From assembly GCA_949752795.1 (NCBI GenBank), contig OX457057.1, forward strand, positions 162,169,980 to 162,233,979: a DNA stretch of 64,000 nt. The letters run 5' to 3'. The position numbers and the translations under genes were made by a program. Below the pieces are notes generated by a model. The model was given only the letters and a program-made list of their open reading frames with translations, was not told the origin of the DNA and did no database searches. The stretch comes from Hyperoodon ampullatus. Lineage: Eukaryota; Chordata; Mammalia; Artiodactyla; Ziphiidae. Below are positions 50,563-62,766 of the stretch, one piece after another. Each line of letters starts with the position of its first letter. Position 1 is the stretch's first letter.

Positions 50563-53500
50563 TTGCTGTGATTTATGTCACAGAGTGTTCTGCCTCTGTT
50601 TTCCTCTAAGAGTTTTGTAGTGTCTGGCCTTACATTTAGGTCTTTAATCCTTTTTGAGTTTATTTTTGTGTACGGTGTTAGGAAGTGTTCTAAATTCATT
50701 CTTTTACATGTAGCTGTCCAGTTTTCCCAGCACTACTTATTGAAGAGGCTGTCTTTTCTCCACTGTATATTCTTGCTTCCTTTGTCAAAGATAAGGTGAC
50801 CATAGGTGTGTGCATTTTCTATCTCTGGGCTTTCTATCCTGTTCCATTGATCTATATTTCTGTTTTTGTGCCAGTACCATACTGTCTTGATTACTGTAGT
50901 TCTGTAGTACAGTCCGAAGTGAGGGAGGCTGATTCCTCCAGCTCCGTTTTTCTTTCTCAAGATTGCTTTGGCTATTTGGGGTCTTTTTTGTCTCCATACA
51001 AATTGTAAATTTTTTTGTTCTTGTTCTGTGAAAAATGCCACTGGTAGTTTGATAGGGATTGCATTGAATCTGTAGATTGCTTCGGGTAGTACAGTCATTT
51101 TCACAATGTTGATTCTTCCAATCCAAGAACACGGTGTATCTCTCCATCTGTTTGTATTGTCTTTGAGTTCTTTCATCAGCATCTTACAGTTTTCTGCATA
51201 CAGGTCTTTTCTCGCCTTAGGTCAGTTTATTTCTAGGTACTTTATGTTTTTGTTCCAACGGTAAATGGGAGTGTTTCCTTAATTTTTCTTTCTGATTTTT
51301 TGTTGTTAGTGTACAAGAATGCAAGAGATTTCTGTGCATTACTTTTGTATCCTGCTACTTAACCAAATTCATTGATTAGCTCTATAGTTTTCTGGTGGTA
51401 TCTTTAGGATTCTCTGTGTATAGTATCATGTCATCTGCAAACAGTGACAGCTTTACTTCTTCTTTTCTGATTTGGATTCCTTTTATTTCTTTTTCTTCTC
51501 TGATTGCTGTGGCTAAAACTTTGAAAACTCAGTTGAATAATAGTGGAGAGACTGGGCACCCTTGTCTTGTTCCTGATCTTAGATGAAATGGTTTCAGTTT
51601 TTCACCACTGAGAATGATGTTGGCGGTGAGTTTGTCATATATGGCCTTTATTACATTGAGGTAGGTTCCCTCTATGCCCAATTTCTGGAGAGTTTTTATC
51701 ATAAATGGGTGCTGAATTTTGTCAAAAGCTTTTTCTGCATCTATTGAGACGATCATATGGTTTTTATCCTTCAGTTTGTTAATATGGTGTATCACATTGA
51801 CTGATTTGCATATATTAAAGAATCCTTGCATTCCTGGGAAAAACCCCACTTGATCATGGTGTATGATCCTTTTAATGTGCAGTTGGATTCTGTTTGCTAG
51901 TATTTCGTTGAGGATTTTTGCACCTATGTTCATCAGTGATACTGGCCTGTAGTTTTTTTTGTGACGTCTTTGTCTGGTTTTGGTATCACGGTGATGGTGG
52001 CCTCATAGAATGAGTTTGGGAGTGTTCCTCTCTCAGCTATATTTTGGAAGAGTTTGAGGACAGGTGTCAGCTCTTCTCTAAATGTTTGATAGAATTCACC
52101 TGTGAAGCCATCTGGTCCTGGGCTTTTGTTTGTTGGAAGATTTTTAATCACAGTTTCAATTTCAGTGCTTGTGATTGGTCTGTTCATATTTTCTATTTCT
52201 TCCTGGTTCAGTCTTGGAGGGTTGTACTTTTCTAAGAATTTGTCCATTTCTTTCAGGTTGTCCATTTTATTGGCATATAGCTGTTTGCAGTAGTCTGTCA
52301 TGATCCTTTGCATTTCTGCAGTGTCAGTTGTTACTTCTTTTTCATTTCTAATCCTCTTGATTTATGTCTTCTCCCTTTTTTTCCTGATGAGTCTGGCTAA
52401 TGGTTTATCAATTTTATCTTCTCAAAGAACCAGCTTTTAGTCTTATTGATCTTTGCTATTGTTTTCTTTCTTTTTCATTTACTTCTGATCTGACCTTTAT
52501 GATTTCTTTCCTTCTGCTAACTTTGGGTTTTTTTAATTCTTCTTTCTCTAATTGCTTTAGATGTAAGGTTAGGTTGTTTATTTGAGATTTTTCTTGTTTC
52601 TTGAGGTAGGATTGTACAGCTATAAACTTCCCTCTTAGTACTGCTTTTGCTGCATCCCATAGGTTTTGGGTCGTCGTGTTTTCATTGTCATTTGTTTCTA
52701 GGTATTTTTTGATTTCCTCTTTGATTTCTTCAGTGATCTCCTGGTTATTTAGTAGCGTCTTGTTTAGCATCCATGAGTTTGTCCTTTTTAGTTTTTTTCC
52801 TGTAATTGATATCTAGTCTCATAGCACTGGGGTCGGAAAAGACAGTTGATATGATTTCAATTTTCTTAAATTTACCGAGGCTTGATTTGTGACCCAAGAT
52901 ATGATCTATTCTGGAGAATGTTCCATGAGCACTTGAGAAGAAAGTGTATTCTATTATTTTTGGATGATAAATATCAATTAAGTCCATCTGGTCTACTGTG
53001 TCATTTAAAGCTTGTGTTTCCTTATTTTCATTTTGGATGAGCTGTGCATTGGTGTAAGCAGGGTGTTAAAGTCCCCTACTATGATTGTTACTGTCAATTT
53101 CCCCTTTTATGGCTGTTAGCATTTGCCTTATGTATTTAGGTGCTCCTATGTTGGGTGCACAAATATTTACAATTGTTATATTATCTTCTTGGAGTGATCC
53201 CTTGATCATTATGTAGTGTCCTTCTTTGTCTCTTGTAATAGTCTTTATTTTAAAGTCTATTTTGTCTGATATGAGTATAGCTACTCCCAGCTTTCTTTTG
53301 ATTTCCATTTGCATGGATTATCTTTCTCCATCCCCTCACTTTCAGTCTGTATGTGTCCTTAGGTCTGAAGTGGGTCTCTTGTAGACAGCACATATATGGA
53401 TCTTATTTTTGTATCCATTCAGCCAGTCTGTGTCTTTTGGTTGGAGCATTTAATCCATTCACATTTAAGGTAATTATCGATATGTATGTATGTTCCTATT

Positions 53501-54959
53501 AACATTTTCTTAATTGTTTTGGTTTTGTTTTTATCGGTCTGTTCCTTCTCTTGTGTTTCCTGCCCAGAGAAGTTCCTTTAACATTTGTTGTAAAGGTGGT
53601 TTGGTGGTGCTGAATTCTCTTAGCTTTTGCTTGTCTGAAAAGGTTTTAATTTCTCTGTCAAATCTGAACGAGATCCTTGCTGGCTAGAGTAATCCTGGTT
53701 GTAGGTTTTCCTCTTTCATCACTTTAAATAGGTCCTGCCACTCCCTTTTGGCTTGCAGAGTTTCTGCTGCAAGATCAGCTGTTAACCTTATGGGAATTCC
53801 TTTGTATGATGTTTGTTGCTTTTCCCTTGCTGTTTTTAATATTTTTTCTTTGTATTTAATTTTTGATAGTTTGATTAATATGTGTCTCGGCATGTTTCTC
53901 CTTGAGTTTATCCTGTATGGGACTCTCTGAGCTTCCTGGACTTGACTATTTCCCTTCCCATGTTTGGGAAGTTTTCAACTATAATCTCTTCAAATATTTT
54001 CTCAGACTCTTTCTTTTTCTCTTCTTCTGGGACCCCTATCATTTGAATGTTGGTGCGTTTAATGTTGTCCCAGAGGTCTCTGGGACTGTCCTCAATTTTT
54101 TTACTTCTTTTTTCTTTATTCTGCTCTGTGGTAGTTATTTCCACTATTCTATCTTCCAGGTCACTTATCCGTTTTTCTGCCTCAGTTATTCTGCACTGAT
54201 TCCTTCTAGAGTATTTTTAATTTCATTTATTGTGTTGTTCATCATTGTTTGCTCTTTAGTTCTTCTAGGTCCTTTTTAAACATTTCTTGTATTTTCTCCA
54301 TTCTATTTCCGAGATTTTGGATCATCTTTACGATCATCACTCTGAATTCTTTTTCAGGTAGACTGCCTATCTCCTCTTCATTTGTTTGGTGTGGTGGGTT
54401 TTTACCTTGCTCCTTCATCTGCTGCATATTTCTCAGTCTTCTCATTTTGTTTAGCTTATTGTGTTTGGGGTCTCCTTTTTGCTGCCTGCAGGTTCATTTT
54501 TCTTCTTATTTCTGGTGTCCGCCCCCAGTGGGTGAGGTTGGTTCAGTGGCCTGTGTAGGCTTCCTGGCTGGAGGGACTGGTGCCTGTGTTCTGGTGGGTG
54601 GGGCTAGATCTTGTCCCTCTGGTGGGCAGGGCTGAGTCTGGTGGTGTGTTTTGGGGTGTCTGTGAACTTAGTATGACTTTAGGCAGCCTGTCTGCTAATG
54701 GATGTGGTTGTGTTACTGTCTTGCTAGTTGTTTGGCATGGGGCGTCCAGCACTGGAACTTGCTGGCTGTTGGGTGGAGCTGGGTCTTAGGGTTGAGCTGG
54801 AGATCTCTAGGAGAGCTCTTGCCAATTAATATTACATGGGGCCTGGAGGTCTCTGGTGGTCCAACGTCCTGGACTTGGCTCTCCCACCTCCGAGGCTCAG
54901 GCCCGATACCCAGCCGGAGCACCAAGACCCAAAACCCTGGTTCTTCTCTGTTGGTAACC

Positions 54960-55412
54960 CTAGTATGATAACGATGTTGACAACGACAACTGCAATATGG
55001 TGCTTACAGTGCCTGAATGGTGGGGCGACCACATTTGTGGCAGTGAGACCTCAGGCTAAACTGAACCTTCTGAGAGACATCCGAAGGATGTCAGTGCGAC
55101 GAACTGGGTTCTGACTGCAGACTGTTGATGCTTTGGAGGAGGCTAAATAACAGTCAGGACATGTTATAGAAAATTGTTTCTTTTTCTTTGTAACATCAAG
55201 TAAATCTTGCAGTGGCTCTGGGAGTGTTGTTACCCCTTGGGCTCACTGAAGGGTTGTACTTGAGAATCAGACCCTTCAGTACTTGCACCTGTTGAAAATC
55301 TGCCACAAGCTTTTCAAACATTCAAACCAAGGAACCCACTCTTGAAAGCTACGTCATCATCATGCTCGCCCTGGCTGATGCGTCCTCGACGTTGCTGGTG
55401 CCCCACCCCCAC
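54960..55412 (-). other. Unidentified segment at the L1 5' end
   Basis: About 450 bp between recognisable L1 5' UTR and the resumed L2. It belongs to the inserted unit because the split L2 resumes only after it. A full-length L1 would need a 5' UTR of about this extra length (total ~970 bp before ORF1), so the simplest reading is lineage-specific 5' UTR. A chimeric or transduced cDNA is the alternative. No protein domain was recognised on either strand. Confidence 0.5.
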
Positions 55413-55419
55413 CATCTGA

Positions 55420-56090
55420 GGCACCCAGTGACTCTGATCTTGCCAAATCCAGTGATCAACTCCCATTCTCACCTTGCTTCTCTTCTGTGCACTTTATATT
55501 GATACATTCAACACTTCCCGCCCTTCAGAGACACTTCCTCTACTGGGCTTTTGTGATACCACACTGTTTTTTCCTTTGAAGTTTCCTTTGATGGCCCTCC
55601 ATTAAAAAAAGAAAACTTTTTTTTTTTTAATCACATCTCCAAATGTTAGAATGTCTTCTCTTATTTATTTACATTCTCTCCCTAGGTGACCTCATCCAGT
55701 CTCATGGCTTGAAATACTATAAATATGCTAATTCTTATACTTGTATCCACAAACCTGACCTTACCCCATTAAGCGCCAGATTCATACATTCAATTACCTA
55801 CCTGACAACTCAATATGGACCAAACATGTCCAAAACAGAATTCTTAATTCCCCAAACCTAGTCATCCTTCACAAATACCTTGACATTTACAAATGGCTGC
55901 TCTTCTAGTGTTCTCTGCCTTGGTAATAGCACCACCATCTAACTAGTTGCTTAATCTAAAAAACCGGGAGTCATACTTGACCTGCCCTTTTCCTCATTCC
56001 CACATTCCAACTACATGCAGTAACCAATTCAATCAGCACATGTTCTCTTCTCACCATTCCTCAAATGCCTCCCCCTTTGAAGTCAAACCA
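55420..56090 (+). repeat. L2 LINE, right part of the split copy
   Basis: Clear L2 text: ..cttgccaaatccagtgatca.., ..ggtgacctcatccagtctca.., ..aacatgtccaaaacagaatt.., ..gggagtcatacttgacctg. Continuous in L2 order with 48950-49110. Antisense to RALGPS2. Confidence 0.8.
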
Positions 56091-56285
56091 TCAAGCACTT
56101 TTCAAACAATTACGAATTATTAACTTCAGTAGCTACTAGTAGTATCATCTCATTATCTACTTTGCTACTTAGCTTTTATCAATTTTTTCTACTTGTAGTA
56201 GGGTTAATTACTCATTCCCAGCGGAGTTTTATTAAAAATGTTATTTTTCATTAAGTTGGAACCCTCTCAGAGAATTATTTCTCAC

Positions 56286-56437
56286 CTATTGATATTCCAC
56301 TAGAAAGAGTAGAGCTTTCAGCTTGGCCTCGAGATGGTGCATGGGGCTCCATGACGCTATCATCTAATAGATGTCTTGGCCCTGCATTTGGGAACGTTGC
56401 ACTCTTAAACTCTGCTGTGTTCATTTTATGAATGAAA
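56286..56437 (-). CDS. RALGPS2: RALGPS2 coding exon, linker
   Basis: A 152-nt exon with acceptor TTCCAG and donor GTGAGA, containing 1 nt, 50 codons and 1 nt. The peptide starts FIHKMNTAEFKSATFPNAG and ends SSTLSSGISI (about 348-397). It is part of the Ser-rich, probably disordered linker between the RasGEF and PH domains, a likely region for phosphorylation and partner binding (inference). The final G joins GT of the next exon to make Gly. Confidence 0.93.
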
Positions 56438-57215
56438 CTGGAAACAAAGAGAAATATTTTTCATATCTTTTATTACTGTTACTAATTCAGGATATAAAAG
56501 ATACTCTTATATAAAGATTCAGGATATAAAAGATTTACCTGCTATCCTGAACTTACTTCCGAACTCTCATACTAATGAACACACAGATTTTATCATGAGA
56601 GCCTCAAACTAACAGTTTAGGGAAAGTTTTTTTGGAAACTAGGCCATATCTTCCTATGTAACAGAGAATACTTTAATTTTATCTTGATTCTTGGGTACAT
56701 TAAAAATTGTTTTCACATTCACTTTTGGAAAATAGCTATTAAATTTTCACAAAAATCATGGCAAAGGTGAACCTTGGGCTCCATTTTGAGAAAACAATCT
56801 TGCAAAGCTAAACAAAAAATCAGTTTCCCTTTCTTTATATTTAGGAATAAAAAGAACAATTTTTACAGTGACTTATTTGGGTTAAGATAAGTGATCACTC
56901 TTGATACTTATGATAATTTAAAATGAAAATGGTATATTGCTTTCCTGATTTTATTTATGATGATGATCTGTAATGTTCATTTTTCTCCCCCAAATGTGAA
57001 GGCACTGTTGGAAAAAGCTCATTTCCAAATTAAGGTAAAGGAAGAAATAAATGCCTTTATGCAAACAAGATACTTTACTAAATCAGAAAAAGACTACTGT
57101 TACACAAATAAAACTATGCAAGGACACTATTAGTCCAACTAGTAAAATAAATAGAAAAGAAATCCAACTTAAAAAAAAACATAAAAGTTTGAAAGATAAA
57201 ATTAAAAATGCTGAC

Positions 57216-57351
57216 TTATAACCCAAGCTATGGCACTTCCTATGTCCATGTGGAATCAGGTTCCGAGGGGATGGTGGTGTCTGTGGTAGCAAGGCTCCTT
57301 CAGCTGCCACACTTTTTCTTCCACTTTGTGGAGATGCTCCTACTTCAGGAC
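57216..57351 (-). CDS. RALGPS2: RALGPS2 coding exon with PxxP SH3-binding motif
   Basis: A 136-nt exon containing 2 nt, 44 codons and 2 nt. The peptide runs from PEVGASPQSGRKS to CHSLGY (about 303-346) and contains LLPQTPPSPR, the PxxP motif (P324..P327). In the close paralogue RALGPS1 this motif type binds SH3 adaptors such as Grb2, Nck and PLC-gamma. The donor is GTCAGC, which is weak beyond the GT and the G at +5. The upstream intron has a (TG)14 tract and a CT tract close to the acceptor. The exon length is not a multiple of three, so skipping it would break the frame. The split Asn codon AA|T joins the next exon. Confidence 0.93.
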
Positions 57352-57370
57352 CTAAGGTTTAAATTAAAAA

Positions 57371-57400
57371 AGAGAGAGAGAGACATAGACATAGACACAG

Positions 57401-57432
<32 letters not shown>

Positions 57433-57445
57433 GGAGAGGGAGAGA
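57371..57445. repeat. GA/CA compound microsatellite by a splice acceptor
   Basis: On the + strand (GA)n, CATAGA units, (AC)14 at 57401-57429, then GA-rich. On the RNA strand this reads as (UG)14 followed by UC repeats ending ~20 nt before the acceptor of the exon at 57216-57351. Confidence 0.95.
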
Positions 57446-57639
57446 AATTGTTAAATGGTTTAAAAAAATTGTTTTATTTGTAATCCTTTGATATGAAATA
57501 TAAAATGTGGTTTAAATTTTAAATATTAATGTTAATTCTATTTAATTGACTGAACAAGAGAAATATTTATTTTCTGAATCTTAAAACACAAACCTCAATA
57601 CATACAATATCCATTAATTTCTACCTATTTTACTTGCAC

Positions 57640-57785
57640 TAAGTAGCCAGTATAAATATCCTCCCCATTTACAGAGGAAGCAGCAGAATTACAAGAGAAG
57701 GGGTAAGGATCTCATATCACAGATGAAACCTGGACTAAACACTCAGGTCTTCTGAATCCTAGTTCAGTGCTCATTTAATTTTACA
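57640..57785. repeat. MIR-like element
   Basis: ..cccatttacagaggaagcag.., ..aggtcttctgaatcctagtt..: a decayed MIR in an intron. Confidence 0.55.
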
Positions 57786-58752
57786 CATTACTTCTTCACT
57801 CTTAGTTTCAGCTTCTTCTTAGATAAAAAATGTGTAGGGTAGGTCAAGCATTCAAGTTAGAATTTAAATCTATATTGACACTGTTCAAGCTTATGGGAAT
57901 TAAAAAAATGGAACTCAATAATGTACAGATTTGCAAAGTATCACTTTAAGAATGAAAAGAAAAGCAAACTTAAACAGATTTAGACTGAAATGATTTCCTC
58001 TGCTTGGAATACTCTTCCCCTGAGACACTGTCATGGTTTTGTTCCCTCACTTCCTTCATACCTCATGAGATGGGTCTCCAAATATTTTTAGCATATACAA
58101 TAATATAAAGCTTAGTGCCAAGGTCTGTTTTAGAATTTTAAAAAAGGTTATTACTTATGAATTCTTAAAAAATAAATAATTCTCTTCAATTTTATATTTT
58201 TGATTATGTGTGGTATACATATAAATCCCCATTGTAATGCAACAGATAAAAATTAAGGGACTAACACTATTTTTTAATACTTTCAGTACTTGGTCCAGTA
58301 TTAGAGTGAAATTTAAAAAAAAAATTAAGCCACTAAAATTGACTCTTATAATTATTCAAATTAGTAGAATTTCCCACTTAGACCACAGAAATTTCTAATG
58401 TAATCAAGCCTTGTTGCCTAGGACAGTGTATCCTTAACTAAAAAAAAGAGTCGATATTCATAAACACTTATTTATTATTTTCTGTTGGTTATATCTATTT
58501 TTCTTGATTAGTTGGCATATTTATTTATAAATTTATTTGTATTTATTTATACATTATGTATTTATTTGTACAAACTACAAGTAACGATTTTTGATTAAAG
58601 AAAACCAACAGAAAAATGGACATATTTTAATACCAAAAAGAAAACTGTGCATGCAGAATAAAATGTGCTAAGTGTTTATTCACTTTGGAGTATATTCTTT
58701 CTTATTAGGTTATCTGATTTATTACTCGGTAATGAGAGAAAGCTGCACTAAC

Positions 58753-58820
58753 CTACTAAATCCTCCCTGGAAGCAGCAGAACGTGGTGTGCTTGTCCCTG
58801 GTTCTATCTTTAATGAAAGC
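58753..58820 (-). CDS. RALGPS2: RALGPS2 coding exon, start of linker after RasGEF
   Basis: A 68-nt exon with acceptor ATTCAG and donor GTTAGT, containing 1 nt, 22 codons and 1 nt. The peptide is LSLKIEPGTSTPRSAASRED followed by LV (about 280-301). It completes the RasGEF domain and enters the Ser/Thr/Pro-rich linker. The final G joins GT of the next exon to make Gly. The linker is expected to be disordered. Confidence 0.92.
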
Positions 58821-61800
58821 CTGAATTTCAAAAAGAAACAAAGAACATAAAATGATTAACATTTGACAAAATAATATTAAAATCATGTATTTTCTACCAA
58901 AAACCTAAAAACATTTTTATAAAATAATCTCAGCTATATATTTTTCTTCAAGAGCAATCTTTAATTAAGTCTCCTTTCTCTTTCATACAAAGCTGATCTT
59001 ACGGTGATTCCAGGATATATTAGGGAGGGAAAAAACATCAAAAACTCATATTTAAAATCAGAGAAATCTCCCCAAACTACCCCAATGTGGCCAAACAATT
59101 CAACACATTTAAAGATATTTGATGAATGACTAAAAGGTGATTTAACTTCAGGTTATATTGATACTTGACAATTAAATTCAGTAACTTTCACATATATTAT
59201 TAAATATATTATGCAAATTCTTTCTAGAATCTTTACTGGATGGGCTCATGGCCTCTGTAACACTGAAAATTTAAAAAACACCTTATTTAAAACTAACCAT
59301 CCAAAAAAAACAACCAACTCAACTTATCAAAAGAAAGATCTATCTATACAAATAAAAAGGCTATTTACAAAATCCATGATAAATCCCTTTCCTAAGTCAA
59401 AGTTTGTTAGTTGGTACTTAAGTTCCATTTAGGATAAAATATCAGTTTTGAGTTCCATGGCAAAAAGAGATTATAATTCCTATCAGTGGAAACTGTTTCA
59501 GGAAATAGGATACTAAAGCAGTTGTAGAAAATATTTTGATGTAGTCCATGAAATACACTTTGGTGTACTCTGCATTATTATTAAGCATTTGTCTGGAAAT
59601 TAATAAAGACTTTTTATTTTTTAGCGTTCACCAACTGGAATTGGACAATGAAACTGCACAATACAAATGATATTATACATGATAGTATAACGATAAATCT
59701 ATTATAGGTTCTTAACTTGTATTTCTTTGATATCCTAAAGAAGAAGTTATATATAATTGTATTCCAATTATTTGACCATGTAAAATGCATGTATTGAACA
59801 GATGTTTGATTAACCAGAACTCTCTGCTCTTTTTCTTTTTACAGAGTAGTTGACTTTAATTATTTGGGCGCCAGACTATGCTGCATTCATTCACTGAACA
59901 CCTGTTTTGTGTCAGGCACTGTGCTCTCAGCACTGGAATATAATGGAGACTAAGGTAGACATGGTGTCTCTTCCCTTCTGAAGCTCACCGTTTAGTAGGT
60001 GGAAGACAAAGAAGTAAACAAAACAAGTACAATTTCCTAACACAGAACCAAAATAGAAAGGGACAGAAAGAAGGCTATGGGAGAATCACATTGCTATCAA
60101 TAGCAGCTGATAACCAACAGCAGTATAAAAGCCGAAGCATTTAAACAGCACAGCAGTGAAGGCTAGTCAGTGTCAGTTGCCTGTATCATCATCAAAACAC
60201 TATATATAATGGTGATGCTGATTCACTGAGAAAAGATATTATGCTCAGTATTAAAATGAAATAACTTTGAAAGATTTTCACCCCAATTAAAACATATACA
60301 TTTAATTTGTAATACTGATATTGGCTGCCTATATAGATGAAGTTGCCAAAAGCAGAGGCCTATGGATAAATGAAGTATCATTTTTATTTAAATCTTTCAT
60401 CATAAAAACCATTTTTTTCTAACTTATCACCTTAATGGCTCTTATGTTAAAATGCTCTGATTTTCAACACATTTAATCAGTAGGTTCATGCAATACAACT
60501 GTATCTTTAGGAAAACACTATCTTCTTCAGTTCCCCATATGATGCTCCAACACCACCAAGAGACTTGCAGTTCCCCAAGCGAACAAAGTTTCCCACCTTA
60601 TTCCTTTGATCATTTCCATACCCTGGAACACCTTTCTTAACTCTTCACGTGGAGCTAACTCCTACTCATCTGTTAAGATGCAGCCTCAGGTAATAATGTC
60701 ACCTCAAGCTGTTCATGTTTCTTTTCTCTTCACTTTTCCCACTTAAAGCTGAGTTAGGTCTCCACTCATCTATGTTCCCATAGCATCCTGGGCACATCTC
60801 TAGTATAGTACTGTTTGAATTGTTTTGTAATTATTTGTTTTGTGGATGTATTTTGCATTAGATTGAGCTTCATAAGGGCAAGAACAAGATCTTACTTTTG
60901 TAATCCCAGCAGCTAGCACAATAACTCGTCAATACCAAAAGCTGAATAAATATTTGTTAATGAATATAATGAGAAGGCTGCTCGAGTTCTAGCTACTCAT
61001 GAAAACAAAAATCAGTATAATAGCATCCGCTTTCCTACCAAAATGAAGCTATCTTATAATATGTCAGGTTATAGACAGCTAAAACTACTTAATGGCTTAA
61101 CTGGTCAACTTTATCCTTCTAGAGTTAAAATTCACCATCCTCTATAATTATGCAACAATTTCTTAGACTTCATTTCTACTGAATAAACTTTAACTTCTTT
61201 TAAATCCATTAAGTTTCTTGAGCCAGATATAGAAATTTTAATAAGTACTTACTCATATTTTGAGTTTTAAGATAATCTTCTGTACGTAATTGGACAAAAC
61301 ATGAGTGTTTTGTGCTATGTCAGTAATTAGAGAGATGGAAGAAATAGTGGTAAATATGACACAGACCATCAAACTCAAGAAGCTTACAACCTAGGGCAAC
61401 ATCAGATCTGTGAAACAACTCCAACCTTAAAAAGCCGATCCACTGACTTCATACATTTTCAAATGAATTACCCTGTGAAAATTTTCTGTAAAATAAAAAT
61501 TGATATAGAAATATAAAGTGGTAATAATATGGTATGGTGGAGAAGGTGGCAATAAAGGTGTTTTCAAACATTAATAAAGGTTTAGATACATTTAAGTATA
61601 AATACAGAGCTTCTTAATATATTTAATATTAGAAGAAAAGTTATTTCTAGTTGTTTTCCAGAATTTCTAGTCTTTTATTGGTATTAATTCTGTACTGCAG
61701 AATTCTTTAAAAATTGTTGAAACTTAGGGAACAAGGAAGTTGATAATCACTATTATATGGCATAAGAAAAATTTTATATAATGCATTAATACTGAAAAAT

Positions 61801-62675
61801 AACCTAGTCTTTCACTTCGATAAAATTTTAAAGTATAACCTTTTACTGGAAAAAATATTTGTGGAAGACACAAAGTTAAATTGAAAGCTTGGGAACAGCA
61901 CAAAATTTTGAAATTAACAAATGAAGCTACAAGGAAAATGAGAAGTCTCAAGAGAAATAAGCTCTTTATCCTCCTGTCTTTTGGAAAAAAACCTGGCAGT
62001 CATGATGTATAGCACACCACTGAAAAATAAAAAAGGGTTAATGATTTAAAAAATCCTTCCTCCCTTGGGCAGGACTGTGGATGGTTAAGGAAAAGGAAAT
62101 GGATATCAGCTGTCTTAAAAGTAAGTTTAAAAATCTTTAATGAAGAAGGATTTGCTTGAGTAGAAAAAAGGGCAAGTGTGGTGCTATACTGAACAAGTAA
62201 GTCTCTAACCCAGAGTTCAGAAGGTTCAATATTCTCACAATACACAAAAACAACTTGAAAACGAGTTAAAAATTGTGTTAAAAATTACCATTAAAAAAGG
62301 AGTAACTTTTCTATTCACAGACTGTTTCATTAATTTTTCAGCCTATTCAAAGATAAATTTCCATAAAGATTTAATGCTTGAATTTAGAGAGAAAGGAAAA
62401 AATTTAAAACTAGAACTACCAAACATCAGCTCTCAACAACTTGAGAAACATGAAATGCTTTTTAATGGAAGAACAGAGGAGGTACTTGTATATTGGCTCA
62501 ATCACATCAAGTGATTAAAAAGAAATACATGTAAATAAACTTTACCATTGTAAATGTACAACTGGATTAGGCATATGCATGATAAGATGTAGGATTTAGA
62601 TGTTTAAATACATGGTGATGAAAGGGTGGAGGACAGGACAAAGTTATACAAACCACTTCTGAAGATCCAACCTAC
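58821..62675 (-). other. RALGPS2 intron with old repeats
   Basis: 3.9 kb. Old mammalian repeats are recognisable at 59880-60010 (..cactgaacacctgttttgtg..aggcactgtgc..) and 60540-60965 (..ataccctggaacacctttct.., ..gctgaataaatatttgttaa). The remainder is AT-rich and unassigned. No extra exon seen. Confidence 0.5.
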
Positions 62676-62766
62676 TTGTAATTATCATCTTCCACAAACT
62701 TTTGTAGTTCTTCTATATACTGAACAGAGTTCAGGTATTTTTGGACGTGAGGCAACATGGGGATAT
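62676..62766 (-). CDS. RALGPS2: RALGPS2 coding exon, end of RasGEF domain
   Basis: A 91-nt exon between acceptor GCCTAG and donor GTAGGT, containing 2 nt, 29 codons and 2 nt. The peptide [20 protein letters not shown].. through FVEDDNY (about residues 250-278) is the helical C-terminal end of the CDC25/RasGEF domain. The split Lys codon AA|G joins the next exon. Identity rests on continuity of the frame and on recognisable RALGPS family sequence. Confidence 0.93.

Larger units (their letters stand above)
49111..55412 (-). mobile_element. Near-full-length L1 retrotransposon, inactive
   Basis: About 6.1 kb once the nested SINE is removed. 3' end: AATAAAGATGT plus A-tract (49111-49134). ORF2 is in broken frames: zinc knuckle C-x3-C..H-x4-C near 49880-49930; RT box FADD at 51430-51441; upstream RT text [10 protein letters not shown] and [13 protein letters not shown] at 51529-51933; endonuclease RIDHILGHK near 52900; further endonuclease at 53066-53314. 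ORF1 pieces lie at 53684-54445. The 5' UTR continues to about 54955, with a further unidentified segment to 55412. Frameshifts and stops interrupt both ORFs, and a CHR SINE splits ORF2 at 50340-50557. It has the same transcriptional orientation as RALGPS2. Confidence 0.88.

Noticed and set aside
50733..52987. Minus-strand frames with reverse transcriptase similarity as possible genes
   Set aside because: They are pieces of one degraded L1 ORF2 with frameshifts and stops, not host genes or an active element.
54836..55114. 92-codon plus-strand frame ending ..RRMSVRRTGF
   Set aside because: It begins inside L1 5' UTR and has no recognised domain; the region is better treated as part of the L1 insertion. 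It is kept only as an unidentified segment.
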